Below, piece after piece: positions 6,385-13,400 of a stretch of 29,718 nucleotides of DNA. Each line of letters opens with the position of its first letter. Positions within the stretch are counted from its first letter, which is position 1. Both the position numbers and the translations under genes were made by a program. A model generated the notes under the pieces. That model saw nothing but the letters and a program-made list of their open reading frames with translations, made no database searches and had not been told where the DNA came from. The stretch is from a virus: the IMG/VR virus record IMGVR_UViG_3300000230_000023, positions 1 through 29,718 of that record; one strand, 5' to 3'.

Positions 6385-8871
6385 ATGAATCGTCCTGCAA
6401 CCTATGTACCCGCAAGTGGAAGTAAGACAGCCACATATATAATTGTCGGAGAACATCCAGGTATTGATGAGATTAGAAGTGGTCGTCCTTTCGCGGGATA
6501 TTCTGGACAAGAACTCCATGAAGATTTACGCATGGCTGGAATTAACGTGGCTGATTGCTATATGACAAATGTCATAAAAGATGCAGATGAAATCATTGAG
6601 AAATACATCTCCTTCCACCCACGGCGTGGCCCATCTGTAACAGATAAGGGTCGTGAATATATTGACAAACTTGCTGAAGAAATTGCGGCACACCCCGCTA
6701 AAGTTATCATCGGCCTGGGGAATATTCCCTTATATGCTTTAGCAGATCGCCTTGGGGTCACCAGATGGAGGGGCTCTGTGCTTGATTGTGCATTGGTGGG
6801 GGGTAAGAAATTCATCCCTTCTATCTCCCCTTCATCAGTATGGAAACAATACACTAATAAACGTCTACTTATCTACGACCTGAAGAGGGCTAAGGAAGTA
6901 GCTGAAGGGAATTGGAAACCTCTAACACGGAATATAATCATCCGCCCTACCTTTGGGCAGTCTATGGAATTCCTACGGGTATGTAAGATGTGGGGTCTCC
7001 TTGGAAATCCCATAGCTTATGATATTGAAGTAGATATTTTCAATGGTGAGATGACCTGTATCTCCTTCTCCTACTCCCCTAACACTGTAATTAGCATCCC
7101 ATTTGTTGGAGAGGAAGGCGACTACTTCACACTTCCCCAAGAGGCTGAAATCCTTCTCACCATCGCCCGTATATTGGAAGACCCTAAGATTCCCATCCTG
7201 GGGCAGAACTTAGTGTTTGATTGCCATTATATGCTCCGTAAGTATGGCATCAAAACTACCAACATCCATGATACTATGGTAGCACAGAAGACCCTACTTC
7301 CTGACTACCCAGTAGGCCTCCACTTCATATGCTCCCTATATACAGACCTTCCTTATTATAAGGACGACGGGAAGTATTGGCTAAAGGGTATTGGTAATTG
7401 GGACTCTGGCTGGAAGTACAATGCACTGGATTCTGTAGTATGTGCAGATGCGTATCCCAAGCAGGTGGAGTCTTTAGTTAAACAACACAACTACCCCGCA
7501 TATGAGAGAAAACGTCTCTCAATCCTCCCCTACGTCTACCTCATGGAGCACGGCATTCGCATTAACGTAGCCTCTATGAAAGACGCTTATGACCAACTCG
7601 GGCGTGAGATCAGTGACCTGAAAGTTAGACTTAATAAATTGGCTGGTAAAGAACTCAACTCAAACTCTCCTGCCCAGGTTAAAAATTATTTCTACGTTGA
7701 GAAGAAACTCCCCGCTTATAAGGGCAAAGATGGAAAGGTATCCTCAGATGAAAAAGCACTTAAGAGAATCGCTCGTAAAGGTTTTGAAGAGGCGTCTATC
7801 ATACTTAAAATTCGTGGGCTCACCAAAGAACGAGCAACTTTTCTCGACACTAACAAAGTTGACACTGACGGGAGGATGCGTTGCTCATATAACCCAGTTG
7901 GAACCAGATTCTCTAGGGCATCTTCAAGTGAAAATATATTCGGGACTGGAAACAATCTCCAAAACCAACCCCATTCAGTGCTCTCCCATTTCTTGACCGA
8001 TCCGCATTATGTTTTTTACGGAATGGACCTTTCTCAGGCTGAGAGCAGAATAGTCGCTTACGTTGGGCGCATCACTCAAATGATCGAAGCATTTGAGGCC
8101 AATAAAGATACCCACGGATTGACTGCTACTATGATGGCCACCATTTTCTATGGAGGAAAGCTCCCAGAAGGTTGGACTCCTAAAACTTTAGCTAATATAG
8201 GGGATGGTAAAAAAGTATGGAGGGATTGGGGAAAACGTGCGAATCACGGATTGAATTATGATCTTGGTTATAAATCTTTCTCACTTGGTAATGAAATCCC
8301 TGAGAGGGATGGTAAGATAATTGTCGACAGTTACCATCGTGCATACCCTGGAGTTCGCCATGGCTTTCATAAGTACATCCAACAGTGCATTAATAAAGAT
8401 AGAACTCTCACTAATCTCATGGGCCGGAAGACTATATTCACTGACAAATTGGACGATCAACTTTTTAAGGATGCCTACGCGTGCATACCTCAAGGGAGCG
8501 TAGGAGATATTATTGACCAGAGAGGACTCAACTTTGTGTATTATAATCCTAATCCCCTCTTCAGATATGTTGAACTCCTCATCCAAATTCACGATCAGAT
8601 TGGATTCCAGATCCCTACACCTTACCATCCAACTCACCCAGTACAATGGAAGGATCATGGTAAAATTCTTACCACAATTAAGGAATCCTTAGAACGTCCC
8701 ATCTATACACACTACGGAAAGAAGTTCATCCTTCCTGCGGATACTCATATGGGAGTTACATTGAATAAGGCTGACGGTGCTGAACCAAAGAACTTTACAT
8801 CTGAGTGTTTAGCTGATACTTATCACGACGTAACTAAGCGATGGCTTCCAGTTGTTAGAGATTTAATATAA
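6385..8871 (+). CDS. UDG-like domain fused to family A DNA polymerase with 3'-5' exonuclease
   Basis: The phage replicative DNA polymerase, 828 aa. Residues 18 to about 175 are a uracil-DNA-glycosylase-like fold (GEHPGIDE at 22 to 29, RPFAGYSG at 34 to 41, later TNVIK), a fusion also known in SPO1-type phage polymerases. The exonuclease domain has Asp213 and Glu215 (YDIEVD), Asp279 (NLVFD) and Tyr345/Asp349 (YNALD), so it looks active. The polymerase domain has NLQNQP at about 524, motif A MDLSQAESR with Asp548, O-helix Arg613, Lys617, His621, Tyr625 and motif C IHDQ with Asp737. Oddities: His at the E. coli Phe762 position, Gln738 where family A has Glu, and a glycosylase domain lacking Fe-S cysteines and the motif 2 His. 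Starts two bases after its neighbour. Family certain; glycosylase activity doubtful. Confidence 0.96.
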   Translation: MNRPATYVPASGSKTATYIIVGEHPGIDEIRSGRPFAGYSGQELHEDLRMAGINVADCYMTNVIKDADEIIEKYISFHPRRGPSVTDKGREYIDKLAEEIAAHPAKVIIGLGNIPLYALADRLGVTRWRGSVLDCALVGGKKFIPSISPSSVWKQYTNKRLLIYDLKRAKEVAEGNWKPLTRNIIIRPTFGQSMEFLRVCKMWGLLGNPIAYDIEVDIFNGEMTCISFSYSPNTVISIPFVGEEGDYFTLPQEAEILLTIARILEDPKIPILGQNLVFDCHYMLRKYGIKTTNIHDTMVAQKTLLPDYPVGLHFICSLYTDLPYYKDDGKYWLKGIGNWDSGWKYNALDSVVCADAYPKQVESLVKQHNYPAYERKRLSILPYVYLMEHGIRINVASMKDAYDQLGREISDLKVRLNKLAGKELNSNSPAQVKNYFYVEKKLPAYKGKDGKVSSDEKALKRIARKGFEEASIILKIRGLTKERATFLDTNKVDTDGRMRCSYNPVGTRFSRASSSENIFGTGNNLQNQPHSVLSHFLTDPHYVFYGMDLSQAESRIVAYVGRITQMIEAFEANKDTHGLTATMMATIFYGGKLPEGWTPKTLANIGDGKKVWRDWGKRANHGLNYDLGYKSFSLGNEIPERDGKIIVDSYHRAYPGVRHGFHKYIQQCINKDRTLTNLMGRKTIFTDKLDDQLFKDAYACIPQGSVGDIIDQRGLNFVYYNPNPLFRYVELLIQIHDQIGFQIPTPYHPTHPVQWKDHGKILTTIKESLERPIYTHYGKKFILPADTHMGVTLNKADGAEPKNFTSECLADTYHDVTKRWLPVVRDLI

Positions 8872-8874
8872 ATG

Positions 8875-8897
8875 CTATGTTACAAAATGTAATAAAG
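8875..8897. repeat. dispersed 23-bp palindrome, copy 2 of 6
   Basis: Left arm CTATGTTACA, spacer AAA, right arm TGTAATAAAG. The inner 5 bp of each arm is perfect and the outer right arm is degraded (TAAAG instead of TATAG). It begins three bases after the polymerase stop and runs into the purine repeat before the DUF3987-like gene. Copy 4 has the same degraded arm. Confidence 0.8.
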
Positions 8898-8914
8898 GAA
8901 AAAGGAAAAAGGAA
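8894..8914 (+). repeat. triplicated AAAGGAA heptamer, Shine-Dalgarno-like leader
   Basis: Three perfect tandem copies of AAAGGAA, followed directly by AAGGAG (8915 to 8920) that is spaced six bases from the ATG at 8927. Each heptamer is itself a weak ribosome-binding sequence, so the leader may act as a ribosome standby site; slippage during replication would change copy number. Confidence 0.75.
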
Positions 8915-8926
8915 AAGGAGATTAGA

Positions 8927-10126
8927 ATGCCCCGCAAGTTAAACGATTGGCTAGAATCCTACCTCACCTACACTGAGAATTCCGAGCCACCTAAACTCTT
9001 CCATGTGTGGACTGCTGTATCAACTATAGCGGCAGCTCTACAGAGGAAGTGTGTAGTGAATTGGGGTCATCTGCGCTTTTACCCTAATATGTACGTAGTG
9101 TTAGTGGGCCCTCCAGGGAAAGTAAGGAAGGGTACTGCTATGGGATTTGGCCGTAACCTCCTCTCCAAGCTGGGGGTTAAGCTGGCCGCTGAATCTACCA
9201 CCCGTGAAGCCCTTGTTCGAGAGATCATGAATTCCCAAGAAACCCTCATGGACGATAGCACCGGAGCTATATCCTTCCACTCATCACTTACAGTATATGC
9301 CCCTGAACTGGTAGTCTTCCTAGGCTACAACCAGCAACAACTAATGATGGACTTAACAGATTGGTTTGACGGTGGTCAAGGGCCAGAAGGTACTTGGACT
9401 TACCGCACTAAACACCAAGGCAGTGATGACATCATCGGGGTGTGGGTCAATCTAATTGGGGCCACTACCCCAGACCTCCTGCGCTCATGCCTCAGTATGG
9501 ACGCCATTGGGGGTGGGCTTACTTCACGAATCATCTTTGTATTTGAAGATCAGAAATACAAGAGTTGCCCAATCCCTTTCCTCACCCCAGCTGAAGAAGC
9601 CTTAGGTGAAGATCTATACTACGACTTAGAACAGATCCATTTAATGAAAGGGCAGTTTAAACCAACTAAGAGTTTTATAGAATTGTGGAAAGACTGGTAC
9701 ACTGCTGCAGATGCGGCTCCAGTATTTGACGATCCACGCCTTGCCCCCTACTGTGAACGGCGCCCAGTGCATGTAATGAAACTATCCATGATATGCAGTG
9801 CCTCTCGTAGTGACTCAATGATTCTGGATAGACAAGATCTGGCACGCTCCATAGCTATTATAGAATCTACTGAAAAACGTATGCCTTCAACCTTTAGCGG
9901 AATTGGAAAATCTCCACATGCTGAAGTTCTTAGTAAGGTAATGCAAGAAATAGGACTACAAGGTGAAATCACTATAAGAGAGCTCCAACGTAAATTCTAC
10001 AACGACGCAGATGCCAGAGTTCTCCAACTTATAATTCAGACTCTTGAAAACATGGGATGGGTTCATAGAATAGAAACTGCTACTGATACCATCTTAAAGT
10101 ATCACAAGTTAGGAGACACAAAATGA
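8927..10126 (+). CDS. DUF3987-type P-loop ATPase, probable phage helicase/primase-related protein
   Basis: The N-terminal block is typical of DUF3987 proteins: FHVWTAVSTIAAAL (25 to 38), then WGHLRFYPNMYVVLVGPPG and the P-loop GPPGKVRKGT at 61 to 70, where the Lys of RKG/S replaces the usual GKS. A Walker B-like strand LTVYAPELVVFLG follows at about residue 122, and SRIIFVFE later. The last 80 residues look like a winged helix (ITIRELQRKF to MGWVHRI). Such proteins stand in for the replicative helicase or primase-helicase beside family A polymerases in several phages; here no DnaB or zinc-finger primase is visible, which supports that role. AAGGAG precedes the ATG. Helicase activity is inferred. 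Confidence 0.8.
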   Translation: MPRKLNDWLESYLTYTENSEPPKLFHVWTAVSTIAAALQRKCVVNWGHLRFYPNMYVVLVGPPGKVRKGTAMGFGRNLLSKLGVKLAAESTTREALVREIMNSQETLMDDSTGAISFHSSLTVYAPELVVFLGYNQQQLMMDLTDWFDGGQGPEGTWTYRTKHQGSDDIIGVWVNLIGATTPDLLRSCLSMDAIGGGLTSRIIFVFEDQKYKSCPIPFLTPAEEALGEDLYYDLEQIHLMKGQFKPTKSFIELWKDWYTAADAAPVFDDPRLAPYCERRPVHVMKLSMICSASRSDSMILDRQDLARSIAIIESTEKRMPSTFSGIGKSPHAEVLSKVMQEIGLQGEITIRELQRKFYNDADARVLQLIIQTLENMGWVHRIETATDTILKYHKLGDTK

Positions 10127-10443
10127 GAGAACTTCAAGAATTACTCCATCTCTTATGCTGCACTAAACCTCACGCCACTAATATGGAGGATATCTTAGAT
10201 CGTAAAGATGGCGTATGCTACTTCTATATTGAAAGGGATATGGCCATAGATGAAGACCTCCCTAACCACATCGAATGGGAGATGGAAGTGGCTAAATTTA
10301 AAAACAGTATGGGCTTTAAAACAGAAGAGGCCACCTTGGATTTCATCAGGGATTGTATTAAGTTATCCCATGAAATTTACAAGGTGACCTCAGGGTTGGA
10401 AGATCGAGAAGTATTCTTACACTCCCTAATTAGAAGGGCTTAG
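10123..10443 (+). CDS. hypothetical protein, 106 aa, last gene of the plus-strand block
   Basis: Not recognised. Acidic, mostly helical prediction, with a Cys pair near the start (LLCCTKPHA), a predicted beta segment GVCYFYIERDM and a helical remainder. The ATG overlaps the upstream stop (ATGA), so it is coupled to the DUF3987-like gene. Its last 14 bases overlap the 3' end of the convergent ejection-protein gene, which leaves no room for a terminator between the two arms. Confidence 0.65.
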   Translation: MRELQELLHLLCCTKPHATNMEDILDRKDGVCYFYIERDMAIDEDLPNHIEWEMEVAKFKNSMGFKTEEATLDFIRDCIKLSHEIYKVTSGLEDREVFLHSLIRRA

Positions 10444-13400
10444 GTGGAAGAGGGGGTCTTGGGATTTCAGGCCTAAGACCTCCCTTCTTCTTCTTCTCCT
10501 CATCGTAGACTCCAAGTATTATTTGATAAGGATTCCCGCCCTTATAAGCGGAGTTTATACTTTTCAATATCTGATTGGTCATAGGAATCCCAGCAGTCAG
10601 CCCCACTGCCCTTGCTATAAGTCTTATATTATAAGATTTCTGCTTATCTGTTAAGTTGCCCCAGTCTAAAGATGCCGCAAATTTCTCCCCTGCTTCGGGC
10701 ACAACATCTGCCCATTCCCCAGCTATGCCAAAAAGACTTGAACCAAACTTAGCACTTCCCCCAATGATTGGGATCTTTTCTAACAACTCCCCCGCCGCGG
10801 CCCCTACAGCACGAAGGTCACCCTTACCTTCCTCCTTGGCTTGCTGATAAGCGCCGATTGGATCAGGAACTACATTGTCTAACCCAATCATCTTATAGAG
10901 TTGTCCTGCTAAGATAGTAGCAGCGGCATACTTAGCCACCCTAATAATAGTCTTCCCCTGATTTGCTTCTGGATTCTTAATCCCTAACACATCCCGGGCA
11001 ATAAGATTAAAATCCGCAATAGCGAAAGTCTGAAGTATTGTTAGCCACTTGGTAGCCGCACTACTTTGAATATCACTAACTGCCCCCTTAACCCCCATTC
11101 CTTGAGTTCTCTCTACTATATCATCAGCAAATCTATACAAATCTCTACCCTGGAGTTTAAGCCTCTTCTCCCCATAATACCTAGCAGCATTGAATGCAGC
11201 TTCAGCTATAATACTATCAAACCATTTCATGGGTTTTAAACTTTTCTGCGCCGCATATCCAATCGTCCCACTCATCTTACCTTGCTGAATGTAGTCAGAT
11301 AATTCCTTAAAGTTATAATCCGCCTCACGGATATCAATTATAGAAGAATTCTGACGTGCAGTAGACTTACCAAAAGGTCTCTCACTCATCAACTTAAATA
11401 TCCCATACGCAGTACTTCTTAAATCTAACATAGTAGGTATGCCAATCATGTAAGATGTAGGCTGAACTAACACTGTCCTCACCGACCCGCCAATTGTACC
11501 CACCACTAAATTCTTAGTAAGCCTATCCTTACCCCATGCGAAGAATGGGTTAGCATTAGCCAGCGCCGTAGCCACTACATCCTTACCAACTATCTGGTCA
11601 CTCCACCTACTTAGCATTCTACTCAGGTAGGGGTTCCAATCAACTAAGGAAATCTTCCCCTTCCCACCATCAATTCTTGGTAAATTAAGATTAGCCAAAT
11701 CCTTAGCCAGTGCAGCCACAGGACTAATGTGAATTTCATCTAACCCATACTCTGCGTGGCGCCTTAATGCTTGGAAGGGATCTAGCTCAATCGGTATATC
11801 TGACACATGCCTCTTCTTAGAGTTAGGATTAAACATCCCGTTGAATTTCTTACTAAGTTCTCCTAACTTCTTAGCATCCGAGATAGTGAGACCCTCAGCC
11901 AGGCCCATATCACGGAGGACATTCAAGTCCCTCACCAATGGGAGATAATTCTCTTTCCCCTCCATATCTAAAAGTTTAGGAATAGCTTTTTGCCCTGTGT
12001 GAGTACGAATATAATTAGATCTATCCCTAAACTTACGAGTATATTCTAAGAGTTGCTCTAATACCACACTCTCCTTAGGGGTTAGAGTGGGAATTTCTGT
12101 AATACCCATTCTATCAAAAGCCTCTTTCACACTCTTCATCTTTGCATATGCTGCTATGGCAAAATCCCTTCGGCGCTCTGGAGCTATTTGACTCTCGAGG
12201 TTGTCCATCCAAGCTTTAACCTCCACCATCTCCCTATGAGCCGCACTCTTAGCTTCCCTCCACATACTATAAAGATCTGATAGACCTGCTGATCTGAAGG
12301 AATTAATCTTAACCTCCGTAGCTTGCATAGCTTTCTCAAATCCATTAGATGTATGCTCAACTAAAATCTTCCCAGTGGCGGGATCTTTCCGCACAACATC
12401 ACTTCCCCATTGCATATCACGATTGGCAGACATGACCCTGTTAGCAAGAGTTTCAGTAATTGGAGGCCCGACCGCGATTACTTCTTTATTCGTATTCTTG
12501 ATTATAGTCTGTGCAACTACCTTACCCTCAGGGGTTAGTATGGAAGTTGTCACTGGATCCTTATCCATCAACTCTTGTTTCATCTGAGGGACTCGAGCCA
12601 TAGCAGACTTAAATGCCATAGCCGCAGCTTCATCAGCACCTATGTGGGCTAAGTATTCATCGATAGATTTACCCATCTTCTCAGCGGCTCTAAGTGTAGA
12701 CTCCACCATGTCGACTACACCACGGAGGGGAGTTAAGTCTGCGGAGCCTCTTTCATTATGTAAGATGTCAAATAAATCCCTAACCCCTGTATCACTCATA
12801 TCCATATCTGGGTAGGCATCTCCATCTAACAAGGATTCCGAACGTCCTGTTAGTTGCTCCACCCCTTCATCGAACAGATCTAACTCGTCCAAATTCTTGA
12901 ACTTCTCAGCATTAGCTATACTCCACCGACCAGTCTCAGGATTTTCTACTAACTTCCCATAAGTATCATTAGCCATCATCCAATCAGTGGCAGCTTGCTC
13001 GGACTCGAAAGATTTGAAGTCATCATTGGCAAGGGCAAGGGCTTCTTTAGTGATTGGGGTTTTAGGAGGGGCACTTTTCTTAGGAGTCTGTGCTATATTA
13101 CATTTTGTAACATAGGAATCCTGCCACTCCTTATACGCTTTCTGAAGTTGTGCTATACGGGCGGGATCAGCAGGAGCCTTAACTCCAATCTCCCCCGCAG
13201 CTTTAGCCTCAACTTCAAGCTCACCACTTAAGGCCTTAATCCTATCCTGCGCCTTGATCTCATTCAACGTGGCCTTTCCTACTTCCACTTCCAACGCTGC
13301 CCACTCAGCTGGGCTAACATCATCTTCCCATGTCTCTACCCTCTTAGAAGTAGGCTCCTCAGCCATTACCTCAAGGGTCTCTGGCATCTCAGCAAATTCA

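Noticed and set aside
8281-8658. 125-codon minus frame opposite the polymerase
   Set aside because: Lies entirely opposite conserved polymerase motifs; no independent coding evidence.
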